Source of the DNA: Pantoea allii
GTDB taxonomy: Bacteria; Pseudomonadota; Gammaproteobacteria; Enterobacterales; Enterobacteriaceae
Direction: 5' to 3'
NCBI RefSeq assembly: GCF_002307475.1
Contig: NZ_NTMH01000030.1
Coordinates: forward strand, 62,001 to 126,000
DNA: 64,000 nt
In this document: positions 35,883 to 45,023 of the stretch, in pieces
Layout of the letters: each line of letters begins with the position of its first letter
Position numbering within the stretch: position 1 is the stretch's first letter
Program-made: the position numbers and the translations under genes
Notes under the pieces: model-generated
The model's database searches: none
The model's input: only the letters and a program-made list of their open reading frames with translations
What the model was told of the DNA's origin: nothing

Positions 35883-38203
35883 TGAAAACCTTGACCCTTG
35901 GCCTGATTGGTAATCCCAATACGGGCAAAACCACCTTGTTTAACCAGCTTACCGGCGCGCGTCAGCGAGTAGGGAACTGGGCTGGCGTCACTGTCGAACG
36001 TAAAGAAGGGCAGTTTTTTACGGCAACGGCGGATGTGCGGCTGGTTGATCTGCCCGGCACCCGTTCGCTCACCACGCTGTCGGCGGATGGCTCTGTTGAT
36101 GAGAGCATTGCCTGTCGCTACCTGTTCGACGATCGTGCCGACCTGATTGTGAATGTGGTCGACAGCTCGAACCTGGAGAGCCATCTTTTCCTGACGTTTC
36201 AACTGCTGGAGCTGGGTGTTCCCTGCATTGTGGCGCTGAATATGCAGGATATTGCGGCCAGCCGGCACATCCACATCGATGTCGCCGCGCTCTCAGCCCG
36301 GCTGGGCTGCCCGGTCGTTACGCTAACGTCCACGCGTGCCGAAGGACTCGCTCATCTCAAGGCCGCCATTGATGACTGGCACAAAGCGATAGCGCCACTG
36401 CCGGTGGTTTATCCGCCCGCTATTGAGGCAGCGATTTTACGCCTGCGCGCCATGATGCCTGATGATATCCATGTGCAAAAACAGCGCTGGCTGGCGTTAC
36501 AGCTGCTGGAAGGTGATATCAACAGCCGCCAGGTTTGTCCCGCAGTCGTGCCACATTTGGCCGAGATTGCCCAGGAAGCCGGTGGTGATCCGGCAATGGT
36601 CATCGCCGACTGCCGTTATCAGGCTATCAGCGCCCTCTGTGCCACCGTCAGTAATATTCAGCAGTCAATGCCAGGCGCGCTGACCGAAAGGCTGGACAAC
36701 ATCGTGCTCAACCGATGGTCAGGTGTACCGGTTTTCCTGGGCGTGATGTACCTGATGTTCGTACTGTCGATTAATATCGGTGCCGCACTACAACCGATAT
36801 TTGACGGCGGCTCGGTGGCGCTGTTTATCCATGGAACGCAATGGCTCGGCTATACCTTTCATTTTCCCGACTGGCTGACCGTGTTTCTGGCGCAGGGAAT
36901 CGGTGCTGGCATCAATACGGTGCTGCCGATTCTGCCTCAGATAGGGCTGATGTATCTGTTCCTGTCGTTTCTGGAGGACTCCGGTTATATGGCGCGTGCG
37001 GCGTTTGTTATCGATCGCCTGATGCAGTCGCTGGGCTTACCCGGTAAATCCTTTGTTCCCTTAATCGTCGGCTTTGGCTGCAATGTCCCCTCTGTGATGG
37101 GCGCCCGCACCCTGGATACACCCCGTGAGCGCTTACTCACCGTGCTGATTGCGCCCTTTATGTCCTGCGGCGCTCGCCTGGCGATTTTCGCCGTGTTCGC
37201 GGCGACGTTCTTTGGGGCTTACAGCGCCAGCCTGGTCTTTTCCCTGTATGTACTGGGCATTGTTGTCGCCATTGTCACCGGGCTCATCCTGAAAAACACG
37301 CTGCTACGCGGCGAGGCTTCTCCGTTTATTATGGAGCTGCCCGTCTACCACCGGCCTCATCTGAAAAGCCTGCTGATCCAGACCTGGCAGCGGCTGAAAA
37401 TGTTTATCATACGGGCCGGGCGGGTCATTATTCTGGTCAGCATGGTTATCGGGCTGCTGAGCAGCTTTTCGTTTAACGGCTCGACGGTGGACAATATCAA
37501 CGCGTCTGCGTTGGCTTCTGCCAGCAAGATCGTGACACCTGCGCTGCGGCCAATCGGTGTCACCCCAGACAACTGGCAGGCTACCGTGGGGCTGGTCACC
37601 GGCATTATGGCAAAGGAAGTGGTGGTCGGAACCCTGAACAGTCTTTATGTCGGTGAAGATGTGCAAAGCGGTGACTTCGACCCGCAGCACTTTGATCTGC
37701 TGGGGGAACTGGGTGATGCGCTGACCGCAACCGGCGACAGCCTGAAAGCGGCATTTAGCCTCACCGCGCTGGCAAACCCCATTGAAGCCAGCAAAGGAGA
37801 CAGCGAGATCAGCGCCAGCCAGATGGGCGTGATGAGTGCGAAGTTTGGCAATGGCTTTGCCGCTTACAGCTACCTCATCTTTGTGCTGCTCTATGTCCCT
37901 TGCGTGTCGGTTATGGGTGCGATTGCCCGCGAGGCAGGAAGAAACTGGATGCTCTTTTCGTTTTTCTGGGGCTTAAACGTGGCGTATTCCGTTGCCACGC
38001 TGTTTTATCAGAGCGTCAGTTTTCACCATCATCCGGGGTTGAGTTCGCTCTGTCTTATCAGCGTGGTGATGGTGAACAGCGTGGTGTTTGTTCTGCTGCG
38101 ACGGTTTAGCGGGCGCGTAAAGACGATGCCTTTTACTGGCACGACAACGGCGCGGGGATGTGGCGGCTGCCACACCTGCACCGGGCAACGGCATCGACGC
38201 TAG
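35882..38203 (+). CDS. feoB: Ferrous iron transporter FeoB
   Basis: This 773-residue inner-membrane Fe(II) transporter has an N-terminal GTPase domain: G1 GNPNTGKTT at residues 10-18, G3 DLPGT near residue 58, and G4 NMQD near residue 120. A helical regulatory domain follows, then about ten membrane segments with the paired core motifs VPLIVGFGCNVPSVMGARTLD and APFMSCGARLAIFAVFA, the GMAKEVVVGTLNSLY-like GIMAKEVVVGTL, and YVPCVSVMGAI. The C-terminal tail is cysteine-rich (GCGGCHTC). No FeoC-like gene follows in the 878 bases downstream. Confidence 0.97.
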   Translation: MKTLTLGLIGNPNTGKTTLFNQLTGARQRVGNWAGVTVERKEGQFFTATADVRLVDLPGTRSLTTLSADGSVDESIACRYLFDDRADLIVNVVDSSNLESHLFLTFQLLELGVPCIVALNMQDIAASRHIHIDVAALSARLGCPVVTLTSTRAEGLAHLKAAIDDWHKAIAPLPVVYPPAIEAAILRLRAMMPDDIHVQKQRWLALQLLEGDINSRQVCPAVVPHLAEIAQEAGGDPAMVIADCRYQAISALCATVSNIQQSMPGALTERLDNIVLNRWSGVPVFLGVMYLMFVLSINIGAALQPIFDGGSVALFIHGTQWLGYTFHFPDWLTVFLAQGIGAGINTVLPILPQIGLMYLFLSFLEDSGYMARAAFVIDRLMQSLGLPGKSFVPLIVGFGCNVPSVMGARTLDTPRERLLTVLIAPFMSCGARLAIFAVFAATFFGAYSASLVFSLYVLGIVVAIVTGLILKNTLLRGEASPFIMELPVYHRPHLKSLLIQTWQRLKMFIIRAGRVIILVSMVIGLLSSFSFNGSTVDNINASALASASKIVTPALRPIGVTPDNWQATVGLVTGIMAKEVVVGTLNSLYVGEDVQSGDFDPQHFDLLGELGDALTATGDSLKAAFSLTALANPIEASKGDSEISASQMGVMSAKFGNGFAAYSYLIFVLLYVPCVSVMGAIAREAGRNWMLFSFFWGLNVAYSVATLFYQSVSFHHHPGLSSLCLISVVMVNSVVFVLLRRFSGRVKTMPFTGTTTARGCGGCHTCTGQRHRR

Positions 38204-39081
38204 ATTCTTGATATCCGATACCGCCGGATGCCCTGAACCCGCATCGCTGGCGGTTGACCTTATTGACAGGATGACGCGAGGCGATGCGCGCGGGCAAACG
38301 CCGGGCGAATATCGCTGTGAACTAAAAACACGCTGAGCGCTTACCGGCCAGCAAAGCCAGGTGGTGTCGGCAATCAGCCTGTATTCACCACAGAGGTAAA
38401 ATCCGCATTGTTCCCTGGCGTGGTTTTGGGCACACAGGGCACTGAGCCAGATGCGCGTGGCAAGAAAAATGCTTTCATCATTGTGCGGCTTATGCAGAAA
38501 AGCGTATTCCTTATATCAATATCAGGAATCGTTAACACGGAAAGATATCCATAAACTTCGACGCAATAAACTTAAACGTAAATTAAACACAATGGCTTCT
38601 TCTGGTTTATATATTTCTTTTTAGTAGACTTTGCGTGTTTTTAGGTAAAGGTATTTTGCAGCCATGAAATCCTTATTATAAGGATATTCTTATTAATGGG
38701 CCTGCACTGCGGCATTCCCGCCTTGTGATGATGATAAATACTGCCTGGCGTTCGCGTTTCAACGCTGTTTGCAGAGCCTGCTTATTGCGAAAGCGATCCG
38801 CATCTGAGTAGAGTATTTCCCCTGTTTTCTGTTTATTTTTAAAGGCAATTTTAGCGGCGATGTAAATTACAGAATACTCTTAGTTTATCGGTTAATTTAT
38901 TGTTTTTATTTAATTTTTACTCGCGATAAAACAGGGTAAACATTTTGATACAAAAATTGACGATGTGCATACATACGACTGATTTAGAGTAGCGAAAAAT
39001 TTGTACAAATAAAAATGTTTGGGACTAACTGGCACTCTCTTTTGTATTTCACTTTAATAAATATGTCACACCAGAGGTTAT
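38204..39081. other. Gene-free region between feoB and the polysaccharide cluster (878 bases)
   Basis: The first ~280 bases have ordinary GC content with no FeoC-like frame. The rest is markedly AT-rich with only very short frames. No JUMPstart/ops element was seen before the first glycosyltransferase. The promoter for 39082 must lie in the AT-rich part. The change of composition suggests an old junction of transferred DNA. Confidence 0.6.
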
Positions 39082-40080
39082 ATGAATAACGATCAACAAG
39101 TCCCTTTAGTGTCATTTATTGTGCCTGTTTATAACGGTGCGGCATTTATTGAACGTTGTGTTGAGAGTATTCTTAAGCAGCCTCAGGCTGAGCGCTGCCA
39201 GGTGATTCTGGTGAATGATGGGTCCAGCGATAATTCACTTGAGCTGATGAATAAATACCAGAATTATCCTGGGGTATTGATTATCAATAAGCCCAATGGC
39301 GGTGTTTCTTCGGCGCGTAACTGCGGACTGGACGCCGCACGCGGTACATTCATTTCTTTCGTTGACGCTGACGACTTCCTGCCTCCTGCGGTTCTTGATA
39401 CCTGGCTTACGCTTATGAAGGATGATGTGGTTCTGGCCGTAGGCGAATCACGTACCTTTTCTCATGACGGAAAGCCGCTTTCTGAGGTAACAGAAGCCGA
39501 TTCTCAGCGCAGTATGTCTGCCGATAAGGCGATAAGTGAACTGTTGTATCACACGCCGAAGCACGGTATCTGTGACAAATTTTTCCGCCGGGAAATCGTG
39601 CAACAGCAGCAATTGCACTTTCGTGAAGATATCTTTAACTTTGAAGACCTGCTGTTTGTGATCGGCTATCTGTCCGCCGCGAACCCCGGGCAGGTGGTGT
39701 TTAGTCGCCGTGTGGTTTACCACTATGTCGAGTCCAGAAATTCCGCCACACGTTCCGAGCTTAAAGAAAAACACTTTACCTATGTACGTGCTTTTGCCGG
39801 GATAAAAATGTTGCTGCTGCGCCCACAGGAACGCTTTTACTACTTTTTATTCCTCAAAGTGACCGCTTCGCATATCTACAAGGCGTTGCACAGTGAGGCG
39901 TTCAGCGCTGCGTTTGTTAAACAGTACATCGATCTCTATCGTCAGAACTATCGTGCTTATTGCGCTGCCGGCATCATTCCAAATGCATGGAGCCTGTATT
40001 TCACCTTCTTCTTTCTGTCGCCGCGGCTGGTATCCGGGTTGCGCCACGTCGCACAGAATGTGTTGAGGGGCCGGTCGTGA
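39082..40080 (+). CDS. Family 2 glycosyltransferase
   Basis: This 332-residue glycosyltransferase has the GT-A fold. VSFIVPVYNGAAFIERCVESIL opens the domain, VILVNDGSSDNSLELM gives the first Asp site, GGVSSARNCGLDAARG follows, and FVDADDFL is the DXD metal site near residue 97. The C-terminal half has the pattern KHGICDKFFRREIV and FNFEDLLF found in many GT2 enzymes of exopolysaccharide and O-antigen clusters. The sugar donor and acceptor are unknown. The stop overlaps the start of the flippase gene by 4 bases (GTGA), so the two are coupled. Confidence 0.92.
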   Translation: MNNDQQVPLVSFIVPVYNGAAFIERCVESILKQPQAERCQVILVNDGSSDNSLELMNKYQNYPGVLIINKPNGGVSSARNCGLDAARGTFISFVDADDFLPPAVLDTWLTLMKDDVVLAVGESRTFSHDGKPLSEVTEADSQRSMSADKAISELLYHTPKHGICDKFFRREIVQQQQLHFREDIFNFEDLLFVIGYLSAANPGQVVFSRRVVYHYVESRNSATRSELKEKHFTYVRAFAGIKMLLLRPQERFYYFLFLKVTASHIYKALHSEAFSAAFVKQYIDLYRQNYRAYCAAGIIPNAWSLYFTFFFLSPRLVSGLRHVAQNVLRGRS

Positions 40081-41381
40081 AACAGAAGCTGCAAAACTCG
40101 TTGTGGATGATCATTGAGAAACTGGTTGCCGTCTTTGGGCTGATGTTCGTCACGTCCTTCGTGGCGAAATACGTGGGGCCTGTCACCTTTGGCGTCATCG
40201 CGATTTCAATGCTGATCTTTCAGTTTATCCAGTCGGTTGCCATGATGGGCTGCGATGTGATTTTGCTGAAGCGTATCGCCCAGAATCACCGCTCGGGCAT
40301 CCGGCTTATGGTGCCCGCTGTCATATTAGTCTTTGCCATTTACTGTGTGCTGTCGGCGATAGGCATCATCGTGATGCGCGAGGAGATGAATGCGCAGGCC
40401 TTTATCTTTATCTGTGCTGCTGCCTTAGCCTGCCTGTTTTCAGCTATCGACCTGATTAACATTTATAACGAGGCGGTTTTAAATGCGAAGCTGAACGTGA
40501 TCGCTAACCTGACCGGGCTGCTCATCAGTTTAGGCATTCGCTATGGGATTTCTTATTACCAGCTAGCCCCAGAGTTGCTGGCGATTCCCATTGTGCTGGC
40601 CACCTTTATTCCTTTCCTGATTAAGATCTGCGTGTTTGGCTGGTATCACCGACGATCTCAGGTGCGGCCGCCGCTTCCTAAGCTGAGCCATATCCGGCGT
40701 TACAGCCGCTATATTCTTCAGGCCGGACGGTCACTGGTGCTGTCGGTGATTGCGATTACCATCTATACCCGACTCAACCAGCTCAGCGTGTCATGGTTTT
40801 TAGGCCTCAAAGAGGCGGGCATTTTTTCGGTGGCGATGACGCTGTCGGTTGCCTGGGTATTTTTACCCAATGCGCTGTTGGCGTCTTTCTACCCGGCCCT
40901 GTTTGCCGAGCGCGATCCTGAGGTGGCTGTGATACGCGCCCAGAAACTGCAGTTACTGGTCATTGCCGTATCCGTAGGAGTTATCCTTGGCATCGCACTG
41001 GTGGGGCCCTGGTTTATTGAGCATTTCTACGGTGCCGCTTACACCGAAGCGATAGCCCCGATGGTGTTGTTGAGTATCGGTGCCATGTTTGGTGTGTTAA
41101 GCAGCGTGATGGATCGCTTTATCATCAAATACAACGGCTACCGTTATCTGATCAAAAAAACGTTCTGCGTATTGGCGGTTTGCCTGGTGACGACGGTGAC
41201 GTTGGTGCCCATGTTCGGCATCACTGGCGGGGCAATAAGCGTGGTGGTCACGGAGTTTATGGCTTTTACCGTCCTTAATTACTTTTTCCGCGGTCAGCCA
41301 ATGATGAAGATTCATAAAATTTTCATCCAGCCGGGGAAATTATGGTTTCTGATTAACCGCACCCTGTTTTCTGGCCGGTAA
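40077..41381 (+). CDS. Polysaccharide flippase (Wzx/MATE-like, oligosaccharyl-lipid exporter)
   Basis: This 434-residue membrane protein has about twelve to fourteen hydrophobic segments and belongs to the polysaccharide biosynthesis (Wzx/RfbX) family. The family-like N terminus is WMIIEKLVAVFGLMFVTSFVAKYVGPVTFGVIAIS, and there is a central QAGRSLVLSVIAITIYTRLNQLSVSWFLGLKEAGIFSVAMTLS. The GTG at 40077 has GAGGGG upstream and overlaps the glycosyltransferase stop. Such flippases turn lipid-linked sugar units to the outer face of the membrane. No polymerase or initiating transferase is found next to it. Confidence 0.9.
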   Translation: MKQKLQNSLWMIIEKLVAVFGLMFVTSFVAKYVGPVTFGVIAISMLIFQFIQSVAMMGCDVILLKRIAQNHRSGIRLMVPAVILVFAIYCVLSAIGIIVMREEMNAQAFIFICAAALACLFSAIDLINIYNEAVLNAKLNVIANLTGLLISLGIRYGISYYQLAPELLAIPIVLATFIPFLIKICVFGWYHRRSQVRPPLPKLSHIRRYSRYILQAGRSLVLSVIAITIYTRLNQLSVSWFLGLKEAGIFSVAMTLSVAWVFLPNALLASFYPALFAERDPEVAVIRAQKLQLLVIAVSVGVILGIALVGPWFIEHFYGAAYTEAIAPMVLLSIGAMFGVLSSVMDRFIIKYNGYRYLIKKTFCVLAVCLVTTVTLVPMFGITGGAISVVVTEFMAFTVLNYFFRGQPMMKIHKIFIQPGKLWFLINRTLFSGR

Positions 41382-41392
41382 GTTAAGTTTTT

Positions 41393-41432
41393 ATGAAAGG
41401 TATTATTATTTTTGAGAAATAATACCTTTCAT
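41393..41432. repeat. Perfect 15-bp inverted repeat after the flippase gene
   Basis: ATGAAAGGTATTATT, a 10-base loop, then AATAATACCTTTCAT. It starts 12 bases after the flippase stop. No T-run follows directly, so it may be a 3'-end-stabilising or processing hairpin rather than a classical terminator. Confidence 0.75.
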
Positions 41433-41784
41433 CATATTGAAATATATTCATTGAGATTTACTTTCCCCGTCGATTATCTGTAGGCTTCAGATAAATATTA
41501 TTTTTTATAATCCTGCAAACCTGCGGGAGGCGTACGTATGCCTTTATTATTTCATTCATTATTTTATCTACAGTATTTAATTAAGGATAATGACTGATCT
41601 TCGTTGCCGGAATTATACCTGTTTACAGTCAGTTTAATTTATCGCTTTTATACTGTGATCGTGGATTTATAAATAATTAAAAAGCTCATTTTCTCCGGGG
41701 TGAAAAGGAATGAAGGCGACTTTATAACGCCGATTTTCCTCTGCCTGATAATGCCATGATGTATGCTGGTTACGAGGTTTTGAA
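41433..41784. other. AT-rich gap before the second glycosyltransferase (352 bases)
   Basis: No gene seen. It is strongly AT-rich and must supply the promoter or read-through link for the gene at 41785. Confidence 0.5.
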
Positions 41785-42780
41785 ATGAATGATAAATATT
41801 TATTCAGTATAATAATACCGGTTTATAATGCCGAGAAGACGATTATGCGTACCCTGCAGAGCCTTTTCCTTCAGACATTTAAAAATTATGAAATTATTGC
41901 AGTTAATGATGGCAGTAAAGATAACTGCGCTGCGATCCTTGATGAGTTCAGACAGTACAATAATTTTAAAGTAATCACGCAGAGTAATGCAGGCGTCAGC
42001 GTCGCGCGTAATAGCGGACTGGAAGCGGCATCGGGCGACTATGTCATTTTTATTGATGCCGATGACTGGGTTGACGATGATTTTCTTGCCATATTTCATC
42101 AGCATCTTTCCTCCGGCATTCCACAACCTCTTGATTTGATGGTAGGGAACCTCAAGTGCGATCGCGTGGGCGATCTGTCGACCTACGGCTATTTTGATCA
42201 GCAGGGTATTCCCGACGTTCTGGGTGAAATCGAGTTGAGTGATAATATTGGTTATCTTCATAACAAGTGTTACAGAAGAAAAATTATCGATGACTGTGGT
42301 ATTCGCTTCACGAAAGGCATTTCGATGAGTGAAGATCTCTTGTTTAATCTTAACTATTTCTACTATATCGATAACCTGTTTGTTTTTGACAGTGCCTCCT
42401 ATCACTATGATGATGTAGAGAATTCGCTTTCAAAGAAACGCGTACTTTATGAAGAGCTGCTGGATCGTAAACGCTACCTTACCGACCTCTATGAAAGGCT
42501 GCTGGTGAAGTATAAAAACGGCGATATGACCCGTTTTTCTACAGGAATAACCAAACGCAAGCTGACGCTGGATATGCAAATCGTAACCGCAATGTACTAC
42601 ACCACGCTGAATATTAATGAGGTTCGTAATAGCATCAAGCGTATCAAAGAGAAGCGTTATCCTGAGAATGTCCTGGGGCTGTTAAACAGGAGCGAGAAAG
42701 TGAAATATCATGTGATGAACGTGAATGCGAAGGCGGCCTATCTGGTGCTGTATATGCTTTTCAGATTGCGCTTCTTCTGA
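41785..42780 (+). CDS. Family 2 glycosyltransferase (second in cluster)
   Basis: This 331-residue GT-A enzyme has FSIIIPVYNAEKTIMRTLQSL, IIAVNDGSKDNCAAIL, AGVSVARNSGLEAASGDYVIFIDADDW (the DXD site near residue 93), and a C-terminal half with YLHNKCYRRKIID and MSEDLLFNLNYF. This is the same layout as the glycosyltransferase at 39082, but the sequences differ clearly. The base composition is more AT-rich than in core genes, suggesting transfer. The donor and acceptor sugars are unknown. Confidence 0.92.
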   Translation: MNDKYLFSIIIPVYNAEKTIMRTLQSLFLQTFKNYEIIAVNDGSKDNCAAILDEFRQYNNFKVITQSNAGVSVARNSGLEAASGDYVIFIDADDWVDDDFLAIFHQHLSSGIPQPLDLMVGNLKCDRVGDLSTYGYFDQQGIPDVLGEIELSDNIGYLHNKCYRRKIIDDCGIRFTKGISMSEDLLFNLNYFYYIDNLFVFDSASYHYDDVENSLSKKRVLYEELLDRKRYLTDLYERLLVKYKNGDMTRFSTGITKRKLTLDMQIVTAMYYTTLNINEVRNSIKRIKEKRYPENVLGLLNRSEKVKYHVMNVNAKAAYLVLYMLFRLRFF

Positions 42781-43755
42781 GGTTTTCACAGACTGAGCCT
42801 GGCAGCGTTGACTCACATTTCCGCTTAACGTTTTGACGGGAACCACAGGTATCTGATGAGGGCAGGGATACCTGATGTCGTTTAACCCCGCAGCCTTAAT
42901 CCCGAACACGTTATGTCCCCGTGCTGCCCGCTGCAGTTTCAGTCGTTGTTATGCCGGTATGCCTGAAAGTCACGCCCCACGTCGCGGCCCGCATTGCGCC
43001 AAACAGGGGCGCTTCACTCTTACGGTTAGCCCGTGCTAATTATGCTCGTTACACAAAGCGTTCTTCATGTCAGAGTAACCATAACTCACCAGCCGGGCCC
43101 CTTTTTAGCGGGTTAAACGTCAAATATTCCATACCCGGTATATAAAGGGTGACCTGCTGAGTCCTGCTCGTAATTCCCTGCTTACCGACGCTTTTTCGAA
43201 ATTGTGGAAAATTTTAGAACCGCGACATCTTAGTTGCCATCCATTTAGGCTCAAACGTAAAGGTGATCTGTAGGGAAAGAACAGAAGTCGATATCATTTT
43301 GATGATCTTAACTATTTGTATTTTATGATAGTAAATTGCATTGTATCGCCGCACGTTAATTACCGTACCGCTCTTTTGTTATCGACACAAAGCTTCTACA
43401 TAGTAAAAGCGCGGGACTTCTGAATTCGTAGTCACAGTTTACAGGGCGCAAATACCCGTAGCTAACGCTGTAGCCATGCCTGTTCGTGTGGTCATCACAG
43501 AATAAAAGACGGCCGACAGTGCCTGATATTTAAATGAAATTAAATATCGATTTTGCGATGAGTTCAGAAATAAAAAACCAAGAAATGGAGATTGTCTGGC
43601 TTTACTGCGATGTGTTTTATTTATTTCAATGCTTAAAATTAATTTCTAAGATGATAAGTTTATGTCAGTTTTATGTAAATAAATGTTGTTTACATATTTT
43701 TAACTCCATGTTAATAAATAGAGTCGAGTTTGGATAAACTTCATGGAGAAGCAGA
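42781..43755. other. Gene-free region (975 bases)
   Basis: No credible gene. The first ~400 bases have moderate GC and may be a decayed reading frame; a 74-codon frame at 42921-43145 and a 67-codon frame at 43534-43737 lack clear ribosome binding sites and resemble nothing I know. The last ~300 bases are very AT-rich. Confidence 0.5.
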
Positions 43756-44175
43756 ATGAAAGCTATTTTAGTTGCTGTAACAATGATGTTGTTGCTTGCA
43801 GGATGTAGTTCTATGGGGGGCGAAGATAAATTTAGCCGAAGTTATGTAAGCTCACATATCATTCCTAATAAAACTACTGAGGCTGAGGTGCAGGCTCTGT
43901 ATGGAACGCCAGATAATCAATTTTCTTCATCGAGTGGCGGTTATAGTTGGAGCTTCAATAAAGGTGGTAATCTGAGTACGGCATCCAGTGTCATGGGATA
44001 TGTTCCAGGCGCAAGTGCGATTTCAGGCGCACTTGGAATGGCCACCTCTGCCAGTAACGCCTCCGATACGATGACAAGAGCATCCGGCAAAATGACTGGC
44101 GATACCAGCCATCATGGTTCGAATCTTGAGATTAACTTTAATAAAAACAAAGTAGTAACATCCTGGTATTTGTAA
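43756..44175 (+). CDS. Small lipoprotein with BamE/SmpA-like domain
   Basis: This 139-residue lipoprotein has a lipobox LLLAGCSS (Cys near residue 17), with Ser at +2 favouring the outer membrane. After it comes IIPNKTTEAEVQALYGTPDNQFSSSSGGYSWSF, the SmpA/OmlA (BamE-like) pattern in which a threshold turn is followed by a glycine-proline step (YGTPD). The second half is Ala/Ser/Gly-rich with no family. GAGAAG precedes the ATG. Such proteins occur singly in envelopes, and no function can be stated. It lies in the AT-rich variable region. Confidence 0.75.
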   Translation: MKAILVAVTMMLLLAGCSSMGGEDKFSRSYVSSHIIPNKTTEAEVQALYGTPDNQFSSSSGGYSWSFNKGGNLSTASSVMGYVPGASAISGALGMATSASNASDTMTRASGKMTGDTSHHGSNLEINFNKNKVVTSWYL

Positions 44176-44479
44176 TTTTTAAATGAGGTGGTGCATATAT
44201 ATTTGCACCACCTGATGCTTTTTATTTGCATAATCAATACATCATGGTGACTTCGTAAATATTAATTCTGTGGTGGTTATTGTTTTCAACGATATGAAAG
44301 AAGAGTGATATTCAATCCTGTTTGGCGACAGATAGTTTTTTAAATCTATATGGTTGTTTTATCTCCCCTGTCTACGTGATGTTCAGATGGCTATTTCCCG
44401 TTATATTCCTGTGATTTTTCATGTTTGTCGTCTCCGGTCTTGAGATGTCCTTGCATCGGGACATACACGAAGCCTGCTG
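44176..44479. other. AT-rich gap (304 bases)
   Basis: No gene or RNA recognised between the lipoprotein gene and the decayed conjugative-element fragment. Only short frames, none with a ribosome binding site. Confidence 0.45.
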
Positions 44480-45023
44480 ATGGCCACGCCGGTGGAAACC
44501 CTCACCCGCTGGGTACAGGTCGCGTGGCACTGGCTGTTTGTAGACAGCGGATTCAGTCACTGGCTGGCCTCTTTCAGGGAAACGAGTCGAAAAGGAAGCG
44601 GCCTCATTCCTGCTGTAAACGGTTTTGGCGCAAACCTATTAACCTTTGGGAGAGTATCTGCAGGTAACGCTGATTTTCTTTATCCGCGTGATGATCCTGT
44701 TTCTCAGTATGCCGCTATTCGGCCTGGTGATTATCACCGGCATGGTTGAGGGGCTGGTCAGGCGCGATCTGCGTCGCTACGGGGCGGGTTACGAATCGAG
44801 TTTTGTCTGTCACCACGCCAAACGCTTTATCAAACCGGCGCAGTACGGACCCTGCATGCTGTATCAGGCCTGGCTAACAGCAGTCTGGTCAAATCTGTTT
44901 TTGCTGCTCTCTGCGCTGCTGCAGGCTTTTTTTTTATGGCTCAAAAGGGGATTTGTAAGCGTAATATGCAAACCGTGTTTACAGAATCCGGGTTTTAAAC
45001 ACGAGACAAGAGAACTAGTATAA
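44480..45023 (+). pseudogene. Decayed integrative-conjugative-element membrane protein (TIGR03747-like) fragment
   Basis: Two overlapping frames together resemble the ICE membrane protein family TIGR03747. The first (from 44480) reads VQVAWHWLFVDSGFSHWLASF; the second (from about 44646) reads LFGLVIITGMVEGLVRRDLRRYGAGYESSFVCHHAKRF, a family hallmark. The frame changes near 44640-44660, so the gene is frameshifted, and the N-terminal membrane part is missing. The end near 44930-45000 also departs from the family. It is the remnant of an element that probably used the tRNA-Phe gene at 47276 as target. Confidence 0.75.

Noticed and set aside
38204..38480. Search for a feoC gene directly after feoB
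   Set aside because: No small Cys-rich winged-helix frame was found in any forward frame.
39000..39081. JUMPstart/ops element before the polysaccharide cluster
   Set aside because: The core GGCGGTAGCGT is not present in the region checked.
42921..43145. Possible decayed gene after the second glycosyltransferase
   Set aside because: No homology recognised and no start signal; could not be supported as a gene or pseudogene.
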